Source: Bartonella rattimassiliensis 15908 (GTDB lineage Bacteria > Pseudomonadota > Alphaproteobacteria > Rhizobiales > Rhizobiaceae). From it: a stretch of DNA of 64,000 bases. The translations under genes and the position numbers were made by a program. Positions 39,002 through 47,246 of the stretch are shown piece by piece. Numbering within the stretch: position 1 is the stretch's first letter; each line of letters begins with the position of its first letter. The DNA is taken from contig NZ_JH725065.1 of NCBI RefSeq assembly GCF_000278215.1, positions 252,737 through 316,736 of the forward strand, in the 5' to 3' direction. The notes below the pieces were generated by a model. The model was not told the origin of the DNA. It searched no databases and worked only from the letters and a program-made list of their open reading frames with translations.

Positions 39002-41269
39002 ATGATGAATGCAACATCCGTGACGAATCTTCAAGACATAGATAAAAATACTTATAATGATGAGTTGTATCGTTTAAGTAGGGTATATATCTTTTTAGGG
39101 GTTGCAATTATTGTATTGGCTTTACTTACAGCCTCTGTTTCGTTTATTATTCTTATTGGTTTGACCCCTGTTGTTCCTAGTAGAACAGTAACCCTTATTC
39201 TTATAGGGATTAATAGTTTTTGGGTTTTAGGGCTTGTTGTCATCGTTTTTTATGAGATGATTCCTATCATTCGTGCTTGGCGTTCAAGACGTGCAGGCTC
39301 GCGTCTTCATGTGCGCCTTATTTCATTGTTTGCACTTGTTGCAACAATGCCTGCTGTTGCTGTGGCTCTTGTATCGGGTCCAACACTGAATTTGGGACTT
39401 GATCGGTGGTTTGATACAACAACGCGACAAATTGTAGGTTCTTCTATTGATTTAGCGAATGCTTATGCAGATGAAATGCTTCAAAATTTAAAAAATTTAT
39501 CCTACGCTATGGCATTTGCACTTGATAACAAAAAGCTTTTAGAACGTAATCCAGTTGAATATCGAATGCAATTAACGCGTCATGCTTTAGGGCGCAATTT
39601 GCGTGGTGCATTTTTGTTAAGTTCTAGCGGAGCTATTTTTGTATCGAGCGCTCTTGGTGGTGAGGATAAACTGCCAATCCCTCCTTCCAATCTTATTAAA
39701 CGTGCAACCAGTGCGCGGCCTTTTTCTTTTCAACCAGGCGTTCATGATTATTTTGGTATTGTTTTAAAATTTACCAATATTCCAAATACATTTTTATATT
39801 TGGTCCGTGACGTTGATAAAGGCGTTTTATCTGCTTTGCGTTTGACAGAAGTTAATACAGATCGTTATCGTGATTTAAATGAGAATCGTCTGCTGACACA
39901 AATTGCATTTGGTATGCTTTATCTGTGTCTTTTTTTTAGTTTATTTTTATCAGCTATTTGGGCTGCTATTGCTGTCGCTGATCGTTTAGTACGTCCTATT
40001 CGTCTTCTCATTAGTGCTGCTGATGATGTTGCTTCTGGAAATATGGAAATTTTTGTGCCAGTACGAGCAAAAGATGGAGATATTGGGCAATTATCCAAAA
40101 CTTTTAATTACATGGTCAGTGAATTGAAAAGTCGACGCAATGAGTTGATTGCAGTGCGAGATCAAATTGATGAGAGAAGGCGTTTTTCTGAAGCTGTGTT
40201 ATCGGGAGTAACAGCAGGAGTAGCAGGTATAGATGATAATGGTGATATTACAATTATCAATCGGTCTATTGAATCGATGTTTGATATTCGCTCTGAACAT
40301 GTTGTTGGACAAAGTCTTTTATCTTTAAGTGCTGAAATTTGGCAGGTTTTTCAGTTTGCACGTTCGTTGGATCGTAAAAATCATCGTGAGCAGGTTACTT
40401 TAAATGTTGCAGGAAAAGAGCGTGTCTGTAATGTCCAAGTTACGATGGAGGAGAAGGATGGACAGGAGCAATCGTGGGTTCTAACAATCGATGATATTAC
40501 AGACCTTGTTGCAGCGCAGCGTACAGCAGCGTGGGCGGATATTGCACGGCGTATTGCTCACGAAATTAAAAATCCTCTCACACCTATTCAGTTATCTGCT
40601 GAGCGTATTCGTAAACGTTATAATAAAGTTATTACACAAGATAGAGAGGTTTTTGAGCGGTGTATTGAAACAATTATTCGACAGGTTGGAGATATTGGGC
40701 GTATGGTTGATGAATTTTCCTCTTTTGCACGTATGCCCAAACCCCAAATGCATGTTTTAGATATACGCGAATTGTTGCGCGAAGCATGTTTTTTGATAGA
40801 GGTGACACGACATGATATTCATTTTGAACAAGACTTAGGAATTCTACCACTTATGGGTGCATTTGATAATCGTCTTATTGTACAGGCTTTTTGCAATGTT
40901 ATCAAAAACGCGAGCGAATCTATAGATTCGGTCATGCGAGAGGAAAATATTCACGGTCATATTCTTGTTCGTTCTTATCGTCAACAAGAATGGGTGGTTG
41001 TGGATGTTGTTGATAACGGGAAAGGACTTCCTAAAGAGCAAAGACAAAAGTTATTAGAACCCTATATAACAACGCGGGAAAAAGGAACGGGACTCGGGTT
41101 AGCCATTGTGCGCAAAGTTATTGAAGATCACGGTGGTTCTATGGAGCTTCATGATGCACCAGAGAGCTTTTATGAAGGTCGTGGTGCGATGATCCGTTTG
41201 ATATTTCCAGCGGAAGGGGGTAAGCAGGGTGATATTATCCAAGCCATAAGTTATAAGATAGGGGAATAA
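39002..41269 (+). CDS. ntrY: Sensor histidine kinase NtrY
   Basis: NtrY is the membrane sensor of the NtrYX two-component system, linked to nitrogen, redox and respiration control in alphaproteobacteria and Brucella. Two close N-terminal helices (YIFLGVAIIVLALLTASV and FWVLGLVVIVFYEMIPII), a third near LISLFALVATMPAVAVALV, a periplasmic sensor domain, and a fourth helix (MLYLCLFFSLFLSAIWAAIA) precede a HAMP domain, a PAS domain, the phosphoacceptor HEIKNPLTPIQLSAERI and an ATPase domain (VDNGKGLP, GTGLGLAIV). The frame is open to a TTG at 38942, with ATGs at 38969, 39002 and 39005. I favour 39002 or 39005, which give the usual roughly 27 residues before the first helix. ntrX follows one base after the stop. 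Confidence 0.92.
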   Translation: MMNATSVTNLQDIDKNTYNDELYRLSRVYIFLGVAIIVLALLTASVSFIILIGLTPVVPSRTVTLILIGINSFWVLGLVVIVFYEMIPIIRAWRSRRAGSRLHVRLISLFALVATMPAVAVALVSGPTLNLGLDRWFDTTTRQIVGSSIDLANAYADEMLQNLKNLSYAMAFALDNKKLLERNPVEYRMQLTRHALGRNLRGAFLLSSSGAIFVSSALGGEDKLPIPPSNLIKRATSARPFSFQPGVHDYFGIVLKFTNIPNTFLYLVRDVDKGVLSALRLTEVNTDRYRDLNENRLLTQIAFGMLYLCLFFSLFLSAIWAAIAVADRLVRPIRLLISAADDVASGNMEIFVPVRAKDGDIGQLSKTFNYMVSELKSRRNELIAVRDQIDERRRFSEAVLSGVTAGVAGIDDNGDITIINRSIESMFDIRSEHVVGQSLLSLSAEIWQVFQFARSLDRKNHREQVTLNVAGKERVCNVQVTMEEKDGQEQSWVLTIDDITDLVAAQRTAAWADIARRIAHEIKNPLTPIQLSAERIRKRYNKVITQDREVFERCIETIIRQVGDIGRMVDEFSSFARMPKPQMHVLDIRELLREACFLIEVTRHDIHFEQDLGILPLMGAFDNRLIVQAFCNVIKNASESIDSVMREENIHGHILVRSYRQQEWVVVDVVDNGKGLPKEQRQKLLEPYITTREKGTGLGLAIVRKVIEDHGGSMELHDAPESFYEGRGAMIRLIFPAEGGKQGDIIQAISYKIGE

Positions 41270-41270
41270 T

Positions 41271-42629
41271 ATGGTAGCAGATATTTTGATTGTTGATGAT
41301 GAAGTAGATATTCGTGAACTTGTTGCTGGTATTTTAGATGATGAGGGTTATGAAACGCGTGTTGCTTGTAACTCTGATGAAGCATTGGCTCAAATTAGTG
41401 AACGTATTCCAAAGCTCATTTTTTTGGATATTTGGTTACAGGGAAGTCGTCTTGATGGTTTAGCGCTGCTTGATGAAATAAAAGCCCAATATCCGGCTCT
41501 TCCGATTGTTATGATCTCTGGTCATGGTAATATTGAGACAGCTGTTTCAGCTATAAAACGAGGAGCTTATGATTTCATTGAAAAGCCTTTTAAGGCTGAT
41601 AGACTTGTATTAGTTGCGGAACGAACACTTGAAAATTCAAATTTAAAACGTGAGCTTTTAGAATTGCGAAAGCGCTCGAACGAGACATTGGAACTGCTTG
41701 GAAAATCGACAGTTATAAAGAATTTGCGTCAAACCATAGAAAAAGTAGCACCAACCAATAGTCGTATTATGATAACAGGTCCTTCAGGGGCAGGAAAAGA
41801 GACCGTTGCCCGAACTATTCATGCTCTTTCAACGCGTTCGAATGGGCCATTTGTCACAATAAATGCTGCAACAATTACTCCGGAAAGAATGGAAATAGAG
41901 CTTTTTGGTAGCGAAATGGAGGGGAGAGAGCGTAAGATCGGTGCCTTAGAGGAAGCTCATGGTGGAATATTATATCTTGATGAAATTGCTGATATGCCAC
42001 GTGAAACTCAAGGTAAGATTCTTCGAGTGTTAACGGGACAGACATTTGAGAGAGTTGGTGGAACAAAACGTGTTAAGGTAGATGTTCGTATCATTTCTTC
42101 GACAGCGCAAAATCTTGAAAATCTCATTTCTGACGGGCGCTTTAGAGAAGATCTTTTTCACCGTCTTTCCGTTGTTCCTATTGCTGTTCCGCCTCTTTCA
42201 GCACGTCGTGAAGATATTCCAGAACTTGTACATCATTTTGTAAGAATGATATCACAGCAGGTTGGGATTAAGCCTCGTGAAATCAGTGATGATGTGATCG
42301 CTATTTTGCAAACCCACGCTTGGCCGGGCAATGTAAGGCAATTACGTAATAATATTGAGCGTCTTCTTATTCTTGTTCGAGATGGTGATGGTCCCATAAC
42401 AGCGGAATTTCTTCCCAGTGAAGTGAGTGATTCTTTGCCCCGTTTTCAAATGGATTCAGATGAGAGTATAATGGATTTACCATTGCGTGAAGCACGAGAG
42501 TTGTTTGAAAAGAGGTATTTAGTAGCGCAAATTGGGCGTTTGGGGGGAAATATCTCGCGTACTGCTGAATTTATAGGTATGGAGCGTTCAGCTTTGCATC
42601 GTAAACTTAAAGCACTTGGAGTTTCTTAA
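41271..42629 (+). CDS. ntrX: Response regulator NtrX
   Basis: NtrX is the response regulator partner of NtrY. The receiver domain (residues 1-125) has ILIVDDEVDIREL and the phosphoacceptor Asp in LIFLDIWLQGS. A AAA+ domain follows (about 150-385) with Walker A in GPSGAGKETVART and Walker B in GGILYLDEIAD. The GAFTGA loop required to contact sigma-54 is absent, replaced by EMEGRERKIGA, as in other alphaproteobacterial NtrX proteins. The C-terminal Fis-type helix-turn-helix is IGRLGGNISRTAEFIGMER. It therefore probably works with the housekeeping sigma factor. ntrB and ntrC are not next to it, unlike in Brucella and Rhizobium. Confidence 0.94.
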   Translation: MVADILIVDDEVDIRELVAGILDDEGYETRVACNSDEALAQISERIPKLIFLDIWLQGSRLDGLALLDEIKAQYPALPIVMISGHGNIETAVSAIKRGAYDFIEKPFKADRLVLVAERTLENSNLKRELLELRKRSNETLELLGKSTVIKNLRQTIEKVAPTNSRIMITGPSGAGKETVARTIHALSTRSNGPFVTINAATITPERMEIELFGSEMEGRERKIGALEEAHGGILYLDEIADMPRETQGKILRVLTGQTFERVGGTKRVKVDVRIISSTAQNLENLISDGRFREDLFHRLSVVPIAVPPLSARREDIPELVHHFVRMISQQVGIKPREISDDVIAILQTHAWPGNVRQLRNNIERLLILVRDGDGPITAEFLPSEVSDSLPRFQMDSDESIMDLPLREARELFEKRYLVAQIGRLGGNISRTAEFIGMERSALHRKLKALGVS

Positions 42630-42633
42630 GGTT

Positions 42634-44010
42634 ATGCGTGTTATTATTTGTGGGGCGGGACAGGTTGGTTATGGGATAGCAGAGCGTCTTGCTGCTGAAA
42701 ATCACGATGTGACTGTTATTGATATTGAAACGAGATTAATTGAAAAAATTCGCGATACATTGGATGTGAGAGGTTTTGTTGGTCATGGTTCACGTCCTGA
42801 AGTTCTTTTGGCGGCAGATGCAGATAAAGCTGATATGTTGATTGCCGTCACTTTGTTTGATGAAGTGAATATGGTGGCTTGCCAGGTAGCACATTCATTA
42901 TTTAATGTTCCAACAAAAATTGCTCGTATTCGTTCCCAATCTTATTTAGAGCCACGTTATAAGACGCTTTTTTCCAGAGAAAATATTCCTATTGATGTAG
43001 TTATTTCTCCAGAAGTTGAAGTTGGGGAAATGGTTTTACGTCGTATTGCTTTACCTGGTGCAATAGACGTTCTTTATTTTTGTAATGATGATATTGTTGC
43101 GCTAGCTTTGGAATGCATGGAAGATTGTCCAGTTATTAATACACCTTTGCGTCAATTAACAGAGCTTTTTCCGGATCTTCACACAACGGTTACTGCGATT
43201 AAACGTGGCTCGAAATTATTAGTTGCACATTCAGAAACACAATTATACGTTGGTGATATAACTTATCTTGTTGTTGCTCGTGAGCAGATGCGTCGTGCTG
43301 TTGGGCTTTTTGGTCATAAAGAACAAGATGCCCACCGCATGATTATTGCAGGAGGGGGGCACATTGGCCTTTATGTTGCTCAGGCTATTGAAAAGCGTCT
43401 CCATAAATTAAAGTTGAAGATTATAGAATCGCATAGAGAAAGAGCTCTTACAATTGCTGATCAGCTTGAAAAAACAACAGTTTTATATGGTGACGTGTTA
43501 GATCCAGTGATTCTTCAAGATGCGGGAATTGATCAAGCGGATTTAATGATTACATTGACCAATCAGGATCAGGTTAATCTTTTAAGCGCTATTATTGCTA
43601 GAAGATTGGGCTGCAAAGCCAATATGGTGTTGATTAATAATGTTGCCTACCAAGAATTTAGCCGTGCAGTTGGTGTAGATGCATATCTTAATCCCCATAG
43701 CGTTACAATATCAAGAATTTTGCAACAAATGCGTCGTGGGCGTATTCGTGCTGTTCATTCGGTTTTTAATGGTCGAGCTGAAATTATTGAAGCTGAAGTG
43801 ATGCAAACATCTTCATTGGTTGGCAAGTCATTATCAGAGCTTAATTTATCAGATGGTTTGAGAATTGGTGCAATTTATCGCAATAAGACAATAATACAGC
43901 TTTCAGCAGAAACGCGTATTTTGTCTGGTGATAGAATAGTGATTTTTGCTCTTGCTGATAGAGTTCGTGATGTTGAACAACTTTTTCGTGTAAGTTTGGA
44001 ATATTTTTGA
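42634..44010 (+). CDS. trkA: Trk potassium uptake protein TrkA
   Basis: TrkA is the cytoplasmic NAD(H)-binding gate subunit of the Trk potassium transporter. Two Rossmann RCK-N domains are visible, IICGAGQVGYGIAERLAAE at the start and IIAGGGHIGLYVAQAIEK near residue 237, each followed by an RCK-C domain (VVISPEVEVGEMVLRRI, and later GKSLSELNLSDGLRIGAIYR). I chose the ATG at 42634 (458 residues), four bases after the ntrX stop; an in-frame TTG at 42616 overlaps ntrX. The order ntrX-trkA is standard in Rhizobiales, where hfq usually comes next; here a glycosyltransferase does. Confidence 0.95.
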   Translation: MRVIICGAGQVGYGIAERLAAENHDVTVIDIETRLIEKIRDTLDVRGFVGHGSRPEVLLAADADKADMLIAVTLFDEVNMVACQVAHSLFNVPTKIARIRSQSYLEPRYKTLFSRENIPIDVVISPEVEVGEMVLRRIALPGAIDVLYFCNDDIVALALECMEDCPVINTPLRQLTELFPDLHTTVTAIKRGSKLLVAHSETQLYVGDITYLVVAREQMRRAVGLFGHKEQDAHRMIIAGGGHIGLYVAQAIEKRLHKLKLKIIESHRERALTIADQLEKTTVLYGDVLDPVILQDAGIDQADLMITLTNQDQVNLLSAIIARRLGCKANMVLINNVAYQEFSRAVGVDAYLNPHSVTISRILQQMRRGRIRAVHSVFNGRAEIIEAEVMQTSSLVGKSLSELNLSDGLRIGAIYRNKTIIQLSAETRILSGDRIVIFALADRVRDVEQLFRVSLEYF

Positions 44011-44020
44011 TATATTATTT

Positions 44021-44830
44021 ATGGATATTTGTACTTTTTGGTATAGTGGACAATTAAGATTGGTGGATAAGCTTTGTTTGTCCTCAATGATCAAGACGGG
44101 ACAGCGTGTTAAGCTTTTTAGTTATGATAAAGAAATAGACAGTTTACCTGCTGGTGTTGAGTTGCATGAAGCCGAATCAATTTTACCACGTTCAGCAATT
44201 TATCGCCTTGATCCTAATTTCTCTGATGATAAATTAGGATGTACAGTTGTTCAGTTTTCGGATTTTTTTCGTGTTATGCTGATGAAATATCAACAAGGTG
44301 TTTGGTTAGATACAGATGTTTATCTCGTTAAACAATTTCATCCAGATGCGAATAAGGTTTGGTTGGCAAGAGAAAATAATGTAAGAGTAGGTGTTTCTGC
44401 TCTTTATTTTCCTCCAGATAATCCTATTATAAAGGTGTTTGAAGATTATTGGGCAAGCACGGAAATTATTCCTCATTGGCTTGGATTTAAGCGTCGTGTT
44501 TGGAAACCATTCTGGTTAAAGAGAAAAAAAATGCCAATTTTACCGGGAAATCTTGGTATTACGATATTTGGCAATGACGGCATTTCACGATTAGCAAAAC
44601 AATATGGTTTTTTTCATGAAGCAAAGGAAAAGGAAACTTTTTATTATTGGACTGGGCGAAAAACTGAGTATATTTTTGAACCAACTTTTGGCATACAACC
44701 ACTTACAGATTCACGCTTGATAGGATTTCATATCCACAGAAAGGTCAAGACTACGCAAAGACCTCAGGAAGGAAGTTTTTATCATTGGGCAGTTTCTCGC
44801 ATTCCTGAAGTTCATAATTTATTTAGATAG
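44021..44830 (+). CDS. DxD-motif glycosyltransferase (GT32/A4GALT-like fold)
   Basis: A 269-residue cytoplasmic-type glycosyltransferase. The N-terminus FWYSGQLRLVDKLCLSSMI is the typical beginning of sugar transferases of the Gly_transf_sug type, and FSDFFRVMLMKYQQGVWLDTDVYLVK holds the metal- and nucleotide-sugar-binding DxD (LDTDVY near residue 98). No signal peptide or membrane helix is visible. The role is probably in lipopolysaccharide or another surface glycan; the acceptor is unknown. It starts 10 bases after trkA with no room for a separate promoter, so it is probably expressed from the ntrYX-trkA transcript. It occupies the place usually taken by hfq-hflX, so it may be inserted or displaced. 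Confidence 0.82.
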   Translation: MDICTFWYSGQLRLVDKLCLSSMIKTGQRVKLFSYDKEIDSLPAGVELHEAESILPRSAIYRLDPNFSDDKLGCTVVQFSDFFRVMLMKYQQGVWLDTDVYLVKQFHPDANKVWLARENNVRVGVSALYFPPDNPIIKVFEDYWASTEIIPHWLGFKRRVWKPFWLKRKKMPILPGNLGITIFGNDGISRLAKQYGFFHEAKEKETFYYWTGRKTEYIFEPTFGIQPLTDSRLIGFHIHRKVKTTQRPQEGSFYHWAVSRIPEVHNLFR

Positions 44831-44975
44831 AGTTATTATCGCTATTTTAACCATTGGGATTTTAATCTATCTTAAGCGACTCTTGATTGTAGCTTGCACA
44901 AAAGAGTAATGTTAGCATATGGATAAAATATTGAATATGTAAAGAGCGATTGTTATATGAGCAGAAAGTAAAAAT

Positions 44976-45608
44976 ATGAGTGATCCAATGAAAACAGCAT
45001 TAAGCCTTGTTCCTATGGTTATTGAACAAACTAATCGTGGTGAACGGGCCTATGATATTTTTTCCCGTCTTTTAAAAGAACGGATTATTTTTATTAATGG
45101 TCCTGTTGAAGACGGTATGGCAATGCTTGTTTGTGCACAATTGCTTTTCTTGGAAGCGGAAAATCCTAAAAAAGAAATTAGTCTTTATATTAATTCTCCA
45201 GGTGGTGTTGTGACATCTGGTATGGCTATTTATGATACTATGCAGTTTATTCGTCCTCCTGTTTCTACGCTTTGTATGGGGCAGGCGGCATCTATGGGGT
45301 CTTTACTGTTAACTGCTGGAGCAAAAGGTCATCGTTTTACATTGCCCAATGCACGTATTATGGTGCATCAGCCATCTGGTGGTTTTCAGGGGCAAGCTTC
45401 GGATATTGAGCGACACGCGCAAGATATTATAAAGATGAAACGGCGTTTAAATGAAATTTATGTTCAACATACAGGTCAAGATTATGAGGTTATTGAGAGA
45501 ACTCTCGATCGCGATCATTTTATGACAGCAGAAGAAGCCAAAGCGTTTGGCTTAGTTGATGATGTTATACAATATCGTGCAGAAACTGAAAAAGAAGAAA
45601 AATATTAA
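44976..45608 (+). CDS. clpP: ATP-dependent Clp protease proteolytic subunit
   Basis: ClpP forms the tetradecameric proteolytic chamber used with ClpX (or ClpA). The catalytic triad can be placed: Ser106 in [10 protein letters not shown], His131 in MVHQPSGG and Asp180 in [27 protein letters not shown] is the usual neighbouring motif. The first residues [13 protein letters not shown], with [14 protein letters not shown], correspond to the short processed propeptide region. Length 210 is normal. clpX and lon follow, the conserved alphaproteobacterial order clpP-clpX-lon-hup. Confidence 0.97.
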   Translation: MSDPMKTALSLVPMVIEQTNRGERAYDIFSRLLKERIIFINGPVEDGMAMLVCAQLLFLEAENPKKEISLYINSPGGVVTSGMAIYDTMQFIRPPVSTLCMGQAASMGSLLLTAGAKGHRFTLPNARIMVHQPSGGFQGQASDIERHAQDIIKMKRRLNEIYVQHTGQDYEVIERTLDRDHFMTAEEAKAFGLVDDVIQYRAETEKEEKY

Positions 45609-45790
45609 GGATTTTTATAGAAAAAACAGTTACTTTAAAATAAAGAGTTTTATAAAAATATCGCAAAAATAAGAGAAGCACCTAAAAATATTGAGACATG
45701 CATGGTTTTCTATATGTCTTTTGGTTTTCATGATGAAAAGCTTTCTTGAAAAGGCGGAGTATTCATGTGTCGTGGTGAAAGGAAAGAAAA

Positions 45791-47065
45791 ATGAGCAAAA
45801 TTAGCAATAGCGGGAACGAATCAAAGAATACTCTCTATTGCTCGTTCTGCGGCAAGAGTCAGCATGAGGTTCGTAAGCTCATTGCAGGGCCTACTGTATT
45901 TATATGTGATGAGTGTGTAGAGCTTTGCATGGATATTATTCGGGAAGAAAATAAATCTTCTGGAGTTAAGGTGCGTGATGGTGTTCCTACTCCACAGGAA
46001 ATTATAACGGTTCTTGATGATTATGTTATTGGTCAGCAGCATGCGAAGCGTGTTCTTTCTGTTGCTGTTCATAATCATTATAAACGATTGGCACATCAGT
46101 CTAAAAGCAATGATATTGAATTAGCTAAATCAAACATTCTTCTTGTTGGTCCAACGGGCTGTGGTAAAACTTATCTCGCGCAAACATTAGCACGTATTAT
46201 TGATGTACCTTTTACAATGGCGGATGCGACAACTTTGACTGAGGCAGGCTATGTAGGTGAAGATGTTGAAAATATTATTTTAAAGCTCCTTCAAGCTGCG
46301 GATTATAATGTTGAACGCGCGCAGCGTGGTATTGTCTATATTGATGAGGTTGATAAGATTTCTCGTAAAGCTGATAATCCTTCTATTACAAGAGATGTTT
46401 CGGGGGAAGGAGTTCAGCAAGCATTATTAAAAATTATGGAAGGAACAATTGCTTCTGTTCCTCCTCAAGGTGGACGTAAACATCCACAACAAGAGTTTCT
46501 TCAGGTTGATACCACAAACATCTTATTTATTTGTGGTGGAGCTTTTGCAGGTTTAGAACGGATTATTTCAGGGCGTGGTGAAAAAACTTCTATTGGTTTT
46601 TCTGCGACCGTTAAGGCGCCTGATGAGCGTTGTGTAGGTGAAATTTTTCGCGACTTAGAGCCTGAAGATCTTATAAAATTTGGATTAATACCAGAGTTTA
46701 TTGGGCGTCTTCCTATAGTTGCTACCTTAGAGGATTTAGACGTTAATGCCCTTGTGCAAATTTTATCACAACCTAAAAATGCGTTAGTAAAGCAATATCA
46801 GCGCCTTTTTGAAATGGAAAATGTTGAGTTAGCATTTCATGAAGATGCATTACGTGTTATTGCGAAGAAAGCAATTGAACGTAAAACTGGTGCACGTGGT
46901 TTACGTTCAATTATGGAAAAGATTCTTCTTGAGACAATGTTTGAGCTACCAGCTCTTGAAGGTGTTCAAAAAGTGGTTATTTCAAGCGACGTCGTTGATG
47001 GGAAGGCGCGTCCTCTTTATATTTACTCAGAACGTGCAGAAGATAAAGAAAATGTATCAGCGTGA
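45791..47065 (+). CDS. clpX: ATP-dependent Clp protease ATPase subunit ClpX
   Basis: ClpX is the hexameric unfoldase that feeds substrates to ClpP. The N-terminal zinc-binding domain has four cysteines ([24 protein letters not shown]). Walker A is in [15 protein letters not shown] and Walker B in [11 protein letters not shown]. The pore region includes [11 protein letters not shown], and the ClpP-contact IGF loop is in SIGFSATV. The sensor II arginine is in [13 protein letters not shown]. Length 424 is normal. It is 182 bases after clpP and 181 before lon. Confidence 0.97.
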   Translation: MSKISNSGNESKNTLYCSFCGKSQHEVRKLIAGPTVFICDECVELCMDIIREENKSSGVKVRDGVPTPQEIITVLDDYVIGQQHAKRVLSVAVHNHYKRLAHQSKSNDIELAKSNILLVGPTGCGKTYLAQTLARIIDVPFTMADATTLTEAGYVGEDVENIILKLLQAADYNVERAQRGIVYIDEVDKISRKADNPSITRDVSGEGVQQALLKIMEGTIASVPPQGGRKHPQQEFLQVDTTNILFICGGAFAGLERIISGRGEKTSIGFSATVKAPDERCVGEIFRDLEPEDLIKFGLIPEFIGRLPIVATLEDLDVNALVQILSQPKNALVKQYQRLFEMENVELAFHEDALRVIAKKAIERKTGARGLRSIMEKILLETMFELPALEGVQKVVISSDVVDGKARPLYIYSERAEDKENVSA

Positions 47066-47246
47066 CATTATGCGATATACAATATAAAAATGGTAATGAA
47101 CGGTATTTGATGGGCTTTTCTAATAATATCGTTATAGTGCTTGATTTATGTGTTAGCAATTACCACTTCATATATTATGGAGAGCTGAGTTTTCTTAGAA
47201 TGGGCTTGTTGTTGCAGATAGCTCATAGACTCCAGAAAGGAGAGTT

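Noticed and set aside
47130-47180. CTTG...CACTTCAT as a heat-shock promoter before lon
   Set aside because: The second half does not fit the alphaproteobacterial sigma-32 consensus well enough at the right distance.
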